Shown here: positions 52,776 through 60,587 of the stretch, piece after piece
Position numbering within the stretch: the first letter of the stretch is position 1
Layout: the number at the start of each line of letters is the position of its first letter
Assembly (NCBI GenBank): GCA_947499555.1
Contig: CANMOU010000001.1
Coordinates: 868,001-932,000 of the forward strand
Length of the DNA: 64,000 nt
Direction of reading: 5' to 3'
Origin: an uncultured Roseovarius sp.
GTDB taxonomy: Bacteria; Pseudomonadota; Alphaproteobacteria; Rhodobacterales; Rhodobacteraceae
Notes under the pieces: generated by a model
Seen by the model: the letters and a program-made list of their open reading frames with translations, nothing else
What the model was told of the DNA's origin: nothing
Database searches by the model: none
Position numbers and translations under genes: made by a program

Positions 52776-53537
52776 TCAGTTGATCAGCGTCGGTTTGGTC
52801 ATGGGCGTGGCCCCTTTTGGCATCACGCCCAAACGTTTGGCCACTTCCGAATAGGCATCCGTCAGGTTGCCCAGGTCGCGGCGGAACACATCCTTGTCAA
52901 GCTTGCGGCCTGTCTCGATATCCCAAAGGCGGCAGCTGTCAGGAGAGATTTCATCGGCCACGATAAGACGCATGAAATCGCCTTCGTAAATCCGGCCAAT
53001 CTCAATCTTGAAATCGATCAGGCGAATGCCGGCCCCATACATGACGCCCGACAGGAAATCATTCACCCGCAAGGCCAGCGACAGGATATCTTCCATATCC
53101 TGCTGGCTTGCCCAGCCAAAGGCGGCGATATGCTCTTCGGTGACAAGAGGATCGCCAAGGCTGTCATCCTTCAGGCAGTATTCCACCACCGGACGCGGCA
53201 GCTGCGTGCCCTCGTCCATGCCCAAGCGCTTGGCCATCGTACCCGCGGCGTAATTGCGGACGATCACTTCCAAAGGCACGATCTCGCAGGACCGAACGAG
53301 CTGTTCGCGCATATTCAGCCGTTTGATGAAATGGTTCGGAATGCCGACATTGGTCAGGCCGGTCATGAAATACTCGCTCAACATGTTGTTGAGCACACCC
53401 TTGCCGTCAATGACGTCTTTTTTCTGGGCATTGAAGGCCGTGGCATCATCCTTGAAATACTGCACAATTGTGCCGGGCTCGGGCCCTTCAAAGAGTGTTT
53501 TCGCTTTGCCTTCGTAGATTTTCTTGCGCCGCGCCAT
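52776..53537 (-). CDS. purC: SAICAR synthase PurC
   Basis: A 253-residue phosphoribosylaminoimidazole-succinocarboxamide synthase, which joins aspartate to CAIR in purine synthesis. Signatures are [20 protein letters not shown] at the N-terminus, [17 protein letters not shown] and the ATP/aspartate site [10 protein letters not shown]. It heads the leftward cluster purC-purS-adh-purQ and is divergent from the ATPase zeta-subunit gene. Confidence 0.95.
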   Translation of the reverse strand: MARRKKIYEGKAKTLFEGPEPGTIVQYFKDDATAFNAQKKDVIDGKGVLNNMLSEYFMTGLTNVGIPNHFIKRLNMREQLVRSCEIVPLEVIVRNYAAGTMAKRLGMDEGTQLPRPVVEYCLKDDSLGDPLVTEEHIAAFGWASQQDMEDILSLALRVNDFLSGVMYGAGIRLIDFKIEIGRIYEGDFMRLIVADEISPDSCRLWDIETGRKLDKDVFRRDLGNLTDAYSEVAKRLGVMPKGATPMTKPTLIN

Positions 53538-53707
53538 GGGCTCACTTTCATCTGTGTCCGCGACAGGGACTCGCGGTATATGGCGCTCTCATAGTGCATG
53601 GGGAGAATTGGAGCAAGGTGGCCCATAAACCCTTGCGCCCCGCTGGCCTTGCGGCCATATCTTGGGCAACGGCACCCTATGGCGCTGTGCTTAGAACGGA
53701 GAGCATA

Positions 53708-54022
53708 ATGAGCACCTTTGACGACCGCGAAAACGCCTTTGAAAACAAATATGCCCATGACGAGGAAATGAAATTCAAGGCCGAGGCGCGCCGCAACAAA
53801 TTGCTGGGCCTGTGGGCCGCAGACCTTCTGGGCAAATCCGGCGAAGACGCGGACGCCTATGCCAAAGAGGTGATCTTGTCAGACTTCGAAGAGGCCGGTG
53901 ATGATGACGTTCTGCGCAAAGTCGCAGGTGACCTGGGCGACCGCGCCGACGCCGCGACAGTACGCGCCAAGATGGACGAGCTGATGCTCGTGGCGCAAGA
54001 GCAGATCATGAACGAGATCTGA
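53708..54022 (+). CDS. F1-ATPase inhibitor subunit zeta (DUF1476)
   Basis: A 104-residue protein starting MSTFDDRENAFENKYAHDEE. It matches the alphaproteobacterial zeta subunit, whose helical N-terminus enters the F1 catalytic interface and blocks ATP hydrolysis, while the four-helix C-terminal part binds the enzyme. The inhibitory segment with AHDEEMKFKAEARRNKLLGLW is intact. The longer open frame to the left has no similarity; ATG at 53708 gives the full family protein. ATP synthase genes are not nearby. Confidence 0.9.
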   Translation: MSTFDDRENAFENKYAHDEEMKFKAEARRNKLLGLWAADLLGKSGEDADAYAKEVILSDFEEAGDDDVLRKVAGDLGDRADAATVRAKMDELMLVAQEQIMNEI

Positions 54023-54130
54023 CACCAGAGCCTTCACAAATTCGGCTCACTATCTTCATGAAGATTATGAGTTTGCGCGCGCATGCGTGACGTGGCAGAC
54101 CTCGACATCCACAAAACGGGGTATATCACG

Positions 54131-55153
54131 ATGGGCCACGCGCTAAGCACGCTGCTGTCAGAGCGGGACTGGATTCTGGCCGATGGCGCGACCGGAACCA
54201 ACCTCTTCAACATGGGGTTAAGTTCGGGCGACGCCCCCGAGATGTGGAATGTGGAGCATTCTGATCGTGTCACACTTCTGTACAAGCAAGCTGTCGATGC
54301 TGGCTCGGATCTTTTTCTGACCAACTCCTTCGGAAGCAATGCCTCGCGCCTGAAGCTGCACGGTGCAGAGAAGCGCGCGCATGAGCTGTCGCGCATCGCC
54401 GCCGAGCTTGGCCGCGAGGTGGTCGACCGGCAGGACCGCAAGGTTGTTGTTGCAGGCTCCGTGGGCCCCACGGGTGAGATCATGGCGCCGATGGGGTCCC
54501 TTACTCATGAACTGGCTGTAGAGATTTTCCACGAACAGGCTGACGGGCTGAAAGACGGTGGTGCCGATGTGCTGTGGCTGGAAACCATTTCCGCGCCTGA
54601 AGAATACAAGGCCGCCGCCGAGGCTTTTGCGCTGGCAGACATGCCCTGGTGCGGCACGATGAGTTTTGACACTGCGGGGCGCACCATGATGGGGCTGACC
54701 TCGGCCGATATGTCGAAGATGGTCGAGAAACTGCCGAATGCGCCGTTGGCATATGGTGCGAATTGCGGAGTCGGCGCCTCTGATCTGCTACGCACGATCC
54801 TGGGTTTTACCACCCATGGCACAGACCGACCAGTGATTGCCAAAGGCAATGCCGGTATCCCCAAATATGTGGACGGGCATATTCACTATGACGGAACGCC
54901 GGAGTTGATGGCCGACTATGCCGTGCTGGCACGCGATGCGGGAGCGACGATCATCGGTGGCTGCTGCGGCACGCAGGCCGAGCATCTGGCACTGATGCGC
55001 GAGGCGTTGGAAACACGCCCACGCAGCGACGCCCCAACACATGAGGCCATCGCGCAAGCGCTTGGTCCCTTTTCCTCTGCCGTGGATGGCACCGAAAAAA
55101 ATGCCGGCAGCGCAGAACGTGAACGCCGCGGAAGACGCCGCCGGCGCGCCTGA
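54131..55153 (+). CDS. homocysteine/betaine-type methyltransferase (split MetH homocysteine module)
   Basis: A 340-residue TIM-barrel S-methyltransferase. DGATGTNLFNMGL near the start and the three zinc cysteines, in YGANCGVG and in GGCCGTQ, define the homocysteine-binding module of MetH/BHMT. It would accept the methyl group from the corrinoid protein at 57.3 kb to form methionine. A direct betaine-homocysteine reaction is the alternative suggested by usual annotation. After the conserved fold comes a short linker and a strongly basic tail, ERERRGRRRRRA, resembling that of the pterin-binding protein at 0.7 kb. ATG at 54131 gives the family N-terminus; another ATG lies at 54083. Confidence 0.85.
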   Translation: MGHALSTLLSERDWILADGATGTNLFNMGLSSGDAPEMWNVEHSDRVTLLYKQAVDAGSDLFLTNSFGSNASRLKLHGAEKRAHELSRIAAELGREVVDRQDRKVVVAGSVGPTGEIMAPMGSLTHELAVEIFHEQADGLKDGGADVLWLETISAPEEYKAAAEAFALADMPWCGTMSFDTAGRTMMGLTSADMSKMVEKLPNAPLAYGANCGVGASDLLRTILGFTTHGTDRPVIAKGNAGIPKYVDGHIHYDGTPELMADYAVLARDAGATIIGGCCGTQAEHLALMREALETRPRSDAPTHEAIAQALGPFSSAVDGTEKNAGSAERERRGRRRRRA

Positions 55154-55330
55154 GCTTGCATCCGGATAGCTGAAACCGGTTGGACACATTGCCTGTTGCT
55201 CGACAAAGCGGTGGTTTTTTTGGCACAGAACCATGCATCTGCAGAATTTCTGGTGGAAAGGTCAAAAAAATATACCGGCAAGACGCAAGATATGGTATGA
55301 ATCACCTATTGAGTACATTGGGGCAGTAAC

Positions 55331-55963
55331 ATGAAACATTTCTTCAAATCGCTCGCTGTTTGTGCGGGACTTCTTGTGCTTTGCAGCGCGGCACAGGCCG
55401 CAACCGTCACCGCCGGACCAGGTGGATTTGATGGCGGATACGCCACCACAATCACCTATGAAAGTGACAACAGTTTTGCGCGCCGTGGCACAAGCAACGA
55501 CCGGGACAATCCGCTTAACGCGCTCGGCGCAACCGACGGCGCCTTTTTCGAGCTGGGCTTCCGTGGCACTGCCGATTTCACCTTTGGCACCCGTTTCGCC
55601 AACACGATTGAAATCACCGAAGTGACATTCGGCAGTCCATCGAACTTTCCCGAGGCCGTGAAGGTCTATGTGGGTGACGGTGGCTTGTTCCAGTTTGTCA
55701 CCGAGCTCACCAATGTCGCGGCGCAGGGTGGCGGCGTGATCTCTCTGGCCGGTCTCATCGGCACAAGCTTTGACACGGTGCGCCTTGTCGATGCCTCGCC
55801 GCTGTCCTCCACGGCACAAAGCGATGCGTTTGGACCTCTGGGTGGATTTGACATCGACTCGATCCGGGTGGCCCCAGTGCCGCTTCCGGCAGCAGGTGTG
55901 ATGCTTCTCACCGCCTTGGGTGGCATGGCCTTCATGCGCCGACGTCGGAAGAACGACGCCTAA
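55331..55963 (+). CDS. secreted protein with VPLPA-type C-terminal sorting signal
   Basis: A 210-residue protein. A signal peptide covers residues 1-23 (cleavage after SAAQA). The body is rich in Gly, Thr and Asp and beta-strand-like, resembling a carbohydrate-binding or discoidin-like fold (FANTIEITEVTFG). The C-terminus has the tripartite signal: VPLPAAG, a hydrophobic helix (VMLLTALGGMAFM) and RRRRKNDA. VPLPA signals are recognised by exosortase-type enzymes in exopolysaccharide-producing bacteria. It is a single-gene unit with its own terminator. Function unknown, probably at the cell surface. Confidence 0.85.
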   Translation: MKHFFKSLAVCAGLLVLCSAAQAATVTAGPGGFDGGYATTITYESDNSFARRGTSNDRDNPLNALGATDGAFFELGFRGTADFTFGTRFANTIEITEVTFGSPSNFPEAVKVYVGDGGLFQFVTELTNVAAQGGGVISLAGLIGTSFDTVRLVDASPLSSTAQSDAFGPLGGFDIDSIRVAPVPLPAAGVMLLTALGGMAFMRRRRKNDA

Positions 55964-55986
55964 GTCAAACGAATTTCTACAGCGGA

Positions 55987-56015
55987 TGGCCTGCACTTCG
56001 GTGCAGGCCATTTTC
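55987..56015 (+). terminator. terminator after the VPLPA protein gene
   Basis: A perfect 10-bp stem TGGCCTGCAC/GTGCAGGCCA (55987-55996 with 56001-56010) with a TTCG tetraloop, followed by TTTTCG. It lies 23 bases after the stop and 3 bases before the convergent radical SAM gene ends. Confidence 0.88.
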
Positions 56016-56017
56016 GT

Positions 56018-57109
56018 TCAGTCAAAGAGCGACAGTTGCGCACCTGCCGTCAGCGGCGGCTTGAACAAATCACTGCGCAACTTCCCGATCTCGCCATCCA
56101 GCCCCAGCCGCTTGGCAGTAAGGCGGAATCTCTGCGCGATCATCTCGGCGTAGGGCCCTTCCCCACGCATCCGCCTGCCCCAGTCTGATGCATAGTCCTG
56201 GCCGCCATGCATGTCCCGGACATGGCCCGTCACCCGTTTCGCCCGATCCGGCACATGCACTTCAAGCCACTCGCGAAACAGCGGTGACACCTCCAGAGGC
56301 AGACGCAGCATGACCCAGGTTGCCACCTTGGCGCCAGCCTCTGCACCCGCCTTCAAAATCGGCTCCATCTCATGGCAGGTCAGTCCCGGAATGATCGGCG
56401 AAACCATGATCCGCACTGGAATGCCCGCACTTGCAAGCCGTTCAATGGTTTGCAGCCGGTGTTTTGGCACAGGCACGCGCGGCTCAAGCCTGCGCGACAG
56501 GTCGGGATCAAGTGTTGTAACCGTGATCCCGACCTTAACAAGTCGCCGCGAAGCCAAATCCGACAGGATGTCGATGTCACGCTCAATCAGCACACCCTTC
56601 GTGGCGATAGTCACCGGGTGGTTGCAATCAGACAGCACCTCAAGACAGGCCCGCAAGATCTCGTAGTCTTTTTCAATCGGCTGGTACGGGTCGGTATTTG
56701 TTCCGATAGCAACCGGCGCAACACGGTAGCCAGGTTTCGACAAGTCTCGCGCCAGAACCTCTGCTGCATCAGGGCGCGCAATCAGCTTGGTCTCAAAATC
56801 AAGCCCCGCCGACAGCCCAAGCCAGGTATGCGTGGGCCGCGCAAAGCAATAGATACATCCGTGCTCACAGCCCCGATACGGGTTGATCGAGCGATCAAAC
56901 GGCACATCCGGCGAGCTGTTGTAAGTGATGATCTTGCGCGGGCGTTCAAGGCCGACTTGCGTGCGCAAGGCGTCCTGACCCGTCTCCTGATACCACCCGT
57001 CCGCTTCAAAACAGCGGTCGTACGCCTCATATCGACCAACCGTGTTGCTGACGGCCCCCCGACCACGCACCCGCAAAACGGGGTCCACTGAAATTTTGCT
57101 GTCGTCCAT
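56018..57109 (-). CDS. radical SAM protein of the PA0069 / SPL-like family
   Basis: A 363-residue radical SAM enzyme. The cluster motif is CEHGCIYCFARPTH at about residues 75-88, preceded by SSPDVPFDRSINPYRG, and the fold continues with AIGTNTDPYQPIEKDYEI and TIATKGVL. These features match the PA0069/Rv2578c family, distantly related to spore photoproduct lyase, whose reaction is not established. The start at 57109 (MDDSKIS) gives the family length; the longer frame adds 70 codons of unrelated sequence. It is divergent from the corrinoid protein gene with 209 bp between them. Confidence 0.85.
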   Translation of the reverse strand: MDDSKISVDPVLRVRGRGAVSNTVGRYEAYDRCFEADGWYQETGQDALRTQVGLERPRKIITYNSSPDVPFDRSINPYRGCEHGCIYCFARPTHTWLGLSAGLDFETKLIARPDAAEVLARDLSKPGYRVAPVAIGTNTDPYQPIEKDYEILRACLEVLSDCNHPVTIATKGVLIERDIDILSDLASRRLVKVGITVTTLDPDLSRRLEPRVPVPKHRLQTIERLASAGIPVRIMVSPIIPGLTCHEMEPILKAGAEAGAKVATWVMLRLPLEVSPLFREWLEVHVPDRAKRVTGHVRDMHGGQDYASDWGRRMRGEGPYAEMIAQRFRLTAKRLGLDGEIGKLRSDLFKPPLTAGAQLSLFD

Positions 57110-57318
57110 CTTTCGATGTTGGAACAAAATAAGAACACTTGCAATAAACTCATATATCCCTTCGAAACTTTTCATGCCACGAAGGTGCAAATTTGCGGTA
57201 GAGGTCGGGGAAAGCGCGACCGATGTCGCAATCAAACCAGTGATTCCGCCGCATTTCGGCGAAAGCTCGAAAGTGTATACATGCGCGCACAGGCGCCCGA
57301 GACTTAAGGTTAAAGCCA

Positions 57319-58023
57319 ATGTCTGACGAAGAAGACGACATCATCCTCAGCGAACTGGACGACGAAGAACTTGTCCAACAAATGTGGGACGACCTTTATG
57401 ACGGTCTGAAGGAAGAGATCGAGGAAGGCGTCAATATCCTGCTGGAGCGCAAGTGGGAGCCCTATGATGTGCTTACCAAGGCGCTGGTGGGCGGCATGAC
57501 CATCGTCGGCAAGGACTTTCGCGACGGCATCCTGTTTGTCCCCGAAGTGCTGCTGGCGGCCAACGCGATGAAGGGTGGCATGGCCATCCTCAAGCCGCTT
57601 CTGGCCGAAACCGGCGCACCCCGGGTTGGCAAGATGGTCATTGGCACGGTGAAGGGCGACATTCATGACATCGGCAAGAACCTTGTGTCGATGATGATGG
57701 AGGGCGCGGGGTTCGAGGTGGTCGATCTGGGCATCAACAACCCGGTCGAGAACTATCTTGAGGCCATCGAGAACGAACAGCCCGACATCCTCGGCATGTC
57801 GGCCCTGCTGACCACCACGATGCCTTACATGAAAGTCGTGATCGACACGTTGGTCGAACAGGGCATCCGCGATGACTATATCGTGCTGGTGGGCGGTGCG
57901 CCGTTGAACGAAGAGTTCGGCAAGGCCATCGGTGCCGACGCCTATTGCCGCGACGCCGCCGTCGCGGTGGAAACCGCCAAGGAACTGGTGGGCCGCAAGC
58001 ACAATCAGGGTGCCACAGGCTAA
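57319..58023 (+). CDS. stand-alone corrinoid (B12-binding) methyl carrier protein
   Basis: A 234-residue protein with the MetH-type cap helices (about 20-95) and a B12-binding Rossmann domain. The cobalt-ligand motif is GDIHDIGKN with His116; MSALLTTT and VGGAPLNEE are the other base-binding loops. It carries methyl groups on cobalt between methyltransferases. The N-terminus is unusually acidic: 17 Asp/Glu against one Lys in the first 37 residues (SDEEDD, LDDEEL, KEEIEE). It corresponds to the cobalamin module of MetH, or to MtbC/MttC proteins, and is the natural partner of the proteins at 0.7, 5.7 and 54.1 kb. No reactivation domain is fused to it, so a separate reductase or RamA-type activator is needed. 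Confidence 0.92.
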   Translation: MSDEEDDIILSELDDEELVQQMWDDLYDGLKEEIEEGVNILLERKWEPYDVLTKALVGGMTIVGKDFRDGILFVPEVLLAANAMKGGMAILKPLLAETGAPRVGKMVIGTVKGDIHDIGKNLVSMMMEGAGFEVVDLGINNPVENYLEAIENEQPDILGMSALLTTTMPYMKVVIDTLVEQGIRDDYIVLVGGAPLNEEFGKAIGADAYCRDAAVAVETAKELVGRKHNQGATG

Positions 58024-58049
58024 ACCGGTGGTGAAAGTCCAAAATTAGG

Positions 58050-58078
58050 CCCTGTCGCGCAGCGGCAGGGTTTTTGTT
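58050..58078 (+). terminator. terminator after the corrinoid protein
   Basis: A 9-bp stem CCCTGTCGC/GCGGCAGGG (58050-58058 with 58062-58070, one wobble) and a 3-base loop, followed by TTTTTGTTT. It lies 26 bases after the stop. Confidence 0.88.
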
Positions 58079-58118
58079 TGCACCGGAAGGCTTATCTTTG
58101 GACCAAAGGAGATTGCAC

Positions 58119-58334
58119 ATGCCCTTGGACAAGCTTGTATTGATTATCGTCAGCATCGTTGCCGCCGCTGCGGCGACCGTCTGGCTTGGCGTTCTGGTGA
58201 TGACCGCGTTTGAGCTTCCGTTTGGCTGGCTCGCCGTGATCCCGGCAGTTCTTGTCGGCTATGTGGTCTTTCGCGTGATTATGGAACGTGTCGGCAACGC
58301 CGAGGAAGACCACTATGACGGGATGAAACACTGA
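58119..58334 (+). CDS. small two-helix membrane protein
   Basis: A 71-residue protein with two hydrophobic helices (about 6-28 and 33-52) and a charged C-terminus (ERVGNAEEDHYDGMKH) that includes two His. ATG at 58119 follows AAAGGA by 8 bases. It leads a three-gene unit with the YbjQ-like and DUF1638 genes (one base gap to the next). Function unknown. Confidence 0.75.
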   Translation: MPLDKLVLIIVSIVAAAAATVWLGVLVMTAFELPFGWLAVIPAVLVGYVVFRVIMERVGNAEEDHYDGMKH

Positions 58335-58335
58335 T

Positions 58336-58662
58336 ATGCTTTACGTCACCACACCCACAATCGCCGGGCACGACATCACGGCCACCCTGGGCTTTGTCCG
58401 TGGATCGACGGTGCGCGCCAAGCATGTCGGCACCGACATCGTAGCCAGTCTGAAACAGATGGTCGGCGGCGAGCTTAAGGGGTATTCGTCCCTGATGGCC
58501 GGCGCGCGTGAACAGGCCATTGACCGTATGCTCGACGAGGCGCAGCAGCTGGGTGCCGACGCAGTTGTCGCAGTCCGGCTTGAAACCTCTTCCATTGCGA
58601 GGGGCGCTTCTGAACTGGTGGCCTATGGCACAGCGGTCAAGCTTGATGCTTCCCAGCGATGA
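58336..58662 (+). CDS. YbjQ-family (DUF74) protein
   Basis: A 108-residue protein of the YbjQ/DUF74 family: MLYVTTPTIAGHDITATLGFVRGSTV at the N-terminus, then the helix-strand segment REQAIDRMLDEAQQLGADAVVAVR that defines it. Members form pentameric rings and may bind metals or small ligands; no reaction is known. The end overlaps the DUF1638 start by 17 bp. Confidence 0.85.
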   Translation: MLYVTTPTIAGHDITATLGFVRGSTVRAKHVGTDIVASLKQMVGGELKGYSSLMAGAREQAIDRMLDEAQQLGADAVVAVRLETSSIARGASELVAYGTAVKLDASQR

Positions 58663-59275
58663 TATCCTGACCGAAGACGGATTTGCCCCGAAAGGAACGG
58701 GACGAATTCTGCTCATCGCCTGCGGCGCGTTGGCCCGCGAAATCCTGGCATTGAAAGCGGCCAATGGCTGGGATCACATGGCGCTGCAATGCCTGCCTGC
58801 CAAATACCACCTCTACCCGGACAAAATCACCGACGCGGTCGAGGAAATGGTGAAAAAACACCGCGACGCCTATGAGCGCATCTTCGTGGTCTACGCCGAT
58901 TGCGGCACCGGTGGCCTGCTGGAGGCCAAATGCAAGGAACTCGGTGTCGAAATGGTGGCAGGCCCGCATTGCTATTCTTTCTTTGAAGGCAACGAGGCTT
59001 TTGCCAATCGCGACGAGATCACCGCCTTCTATCTCACTGATTTTCTGGTCAAGCAATTCGATGCTTTCGTTTGGAAACCCATGGGGCTCGACCGCCACCC
59101 TGAACTGCGAGACATGATCTTTGGCAATTACACCAAGCTGGTCTACCAGGCGCAAATCGAGGACCCCGATTTACGTGCCAAGGCTGAAGACTGCGCCAGA
59201 CGGCTCGGACTTGATTACGAATACCGCTTCACCGGCTACGGCGATCTTGCCGCGGCCCTCGAAAAGCAGGCCTGA
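58646..59275 (+). CDS. DUF1638 protein linked to corrinoid methyl transfer
   Basis: A 209-residue protein matching DUF1638. The Rossmann-like start is GRILLIACGALAREILALK; further conserved-looking cysteines occur in VVYADCGTGGLLEAKC and AGPHCYSFFEG. In Rhodobacterales and in some methanogens the family lies beside corrinoid proteins and methyltransferases, as here, 0.6 kb from the corrinoid gene, so a role in delivering, reducing or reactivating the cofactor is likely but unproven. The start at 58646 overlaps the previous gene; the longer frame adds unrelated residues. Confidence 0.82.
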   Translation: MLPSDDILTEDGFAPKGTGRILLIACGALAREILALKAANGWDHMALQCLPAKYHLYPDKITDAVEEMVKKHRDAYERIFVVYADCGTGGLLEAKCKELGVEMVAGPHCYSFFEGNEAFANRDEITAFYLTDFLVKQFDAFVWKPMGLDRHPELRDMIFGNYTKLVYQAQIEDPDLRAKAEDCARRLGLDYEYRFTGYGDLAAALEKQA

Positions 59276-59307
59276 TCTTTCTTCTTGCTCGAAATATCCC
59301 GGGGAGC

Positions 59308-59359
59308 GCGAGGGGCTGGCCCCTCGCATAAAGGTGCAGCGCGAGGGGCCAGCCCCTCG
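59308..59359. repeat. pair of GC-rich palindromes (REP-like)
   Basis: Two near-identical palindromes: GCGAGGGGC-TG-GCCCCTCGC (59308-59327) and CGAGGGGC-CA-GCCCCTCG (59342-59359), separated by 14 bases and both preceded by the same GCGCGAG context. They lie between the convergent DUF1638 and sufE genes. A third hairpin AGTCTTTTC/GAAAAGACT follows at 59364-59382. They may double as terminators. From memory, similar sequences recur between genes in Rhodobacteraceae genomes. Confidence 0.8.
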
Positions 59360-59411
59360 TCCAAGTCTTTTCTGAAAAGACTGGGGCCAAAAGCTCTCAA
59401 AAAGCTTTTCC

Positions 59412-59822
59412 TTACCCGGCCTCAGACGCCACCAATCGAATACGCTCAATCATTGCGCGCAGCCCGTTGGAGCGCTGCGACGACAGATGATCATTGAGCC
59501 CCAGCCGCGCGAGTTCGCCATGCGCATCAATGCCCGGCACCGCAGACACTTTCTCGTCATTATAAAGCGCTCTCAGCACCGCTATCAGCCCCCGCACGAT
59601 CATCGCATCTGAATCCCCGTCAAATCGAAACACGCCAGCCTCGATCTGAGGATGCAGCCAGACCTGGCTGGCACAGCCGTCAACCTTGGTCGCCGGCACT
59701 TTGAGCGCATCGTCAAGCGGGTCCATCGCCTTGCCCTGGTCAATGACATACCGATATCGGTCTTCCCACTCGTCGAGAAACTCGAAATCCTCAACAATGG
59801 CTTCAAAAGCTGCGCTGGCCAC
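59412..59822 (-). CDS. sufE: cysteine desulfuration protein SufE
   Basis: A 136-residue SufE-like sulfur acceptor that takes persulfide sulfur from a SufS-type desulfurase for iron-sulfur cluster assembly. The active-site Cys is in VPATKVDGCASQVWL. GTG at 59822 is chosen: AGGAG lies 9 bases upstream and the protein then starts just before the conserved FEAIVEDFEFLDEWEDRY; a longer frame adds 38 unrelated residues. No suf cluster is adjacent. Confidence 0.92.
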   Translation of the reverse strand: MASAAFEAIVEDFEFLDEWEDRYRYVIDQGKAMDPLDDALKVPATKVDGCASQVWLHPQIEAGVFRFDGDSDAMIVRGLIAVLRALYNDEKVSAVPGIDAHGELARLGLNDHLSSQRSNGLRAMIERIRLVASEAG

Positions 59823-59993
59823 AGATCCGCACTCCTCTCTGTTGCGTCCTGACAGGTAGGCGCAGCATCGCGTGGCGTCCAGAGAGAATTCACGCCAATA
59901 AAGAGGAAGCCATCGATAAACTTCACACGCTTGCATCTTTTCAAGTCGCGGAGGATCGGGTACTCGGGAAGGAAGCGGATAAAGGCGGTGATG

Positions 59994-60584
59994 ATGCGGG
60001 GCGTTGTTTCGGTTCTCTTGATTGGCACTCTGGTTCTGACCAGTTGCAGCGCCTGGCGCGAGTCGCGCGCAAACCCGTCAAACTGGTTTGGCAAAAGCCG
60101 CTCCACGGCCGTTGAGGCCAGCGCACCAAGATCGCAAGAGATTGCTCCGGATGACCGTCAGACCGGCAACCCGCTGATTGAAACTGAAAATAGCAATCAG
60201 CTTGTCCGCCGTAACGTGACCACCATTCAGCGCACAGGTATTTTGCGCCGCCGCAACAAGGAAGTTCTCTACGAGGGCACCCTTGTGGATGAGGTCACCG
60301 ACCTCGTTGTCGAGCGCACGCCAACCGGCGCGATTGTCCACGTGACCGGCCTGCCCAACCGCGAAGGGGCCTTTGATGTGCGTCTCCTGCGCGTCAATCT
60401 CGATGGTCCGGTGGATGGCGTGCTGGAATTCACTCTGAACGCTGTCCAGCCAATTGAGGCCCCTGTGGGGACGCCCCGCACGCGTGCAATCAAGGCCGGC
60501 GCCTTTGTGAGCAATGACACGCTTCTGGAGATCCGCGAAATTCGTGTCATCGCCGAACGCAACGTCCGATCGACACGGCGCTAG
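59994..60584 (+). CDS. predicted lipoprotein, unknown function
   Basis: A 196-residue protein starting MRGVVSVLLIGTLVLTSCSAW: an N-terminal hydrophobic helix and a lipobox (LTSC), so it should be lipid-anchored in the envelope. A Ser/Glu-rich linker leads to a beta-rich domain (GTLVDEVTDLVVERTPTGAIVHVTGLPNREGAFDVRLLRV). Arg is unusually frequent toward the end. It converges with rnd, 3 bases apart. Not assigned to a characterised family. Confidence 0.75.
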   Translation: MRGVVSVLLIGTLVLTSCSAWRESRANPSNWFGKSRSTAVEASAPRSQEIAPDDRQTGNPLIETENSNQLVRRNVTTIQRTGILRRRNKEVLYEGTLVDEVTDLVVERTPTGAIVHVTGLPNREGAFDVRLLRVNLDGPVDGVLEFTLNAVQPIEAPVGTPRTRAIKAGAFVSNDTLLEIREIRVIAERNVRSTRR

Positions 60585-60587
60585 CCC

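Noticed and set aside
53468-53707. N-terminal extension of the ATPase zeta subunit
   Set aside because: The added residues are Arg/Cys-rich and unrelated; the family begins at the ATG at 53708.
57110-57318. Cobalamin, SAM or SAH riboswitch before the corrinoid protein
   Set aside because: The 209-bp leader has small hairpins but no consensus core that I could match; a covariance-model search would decide.
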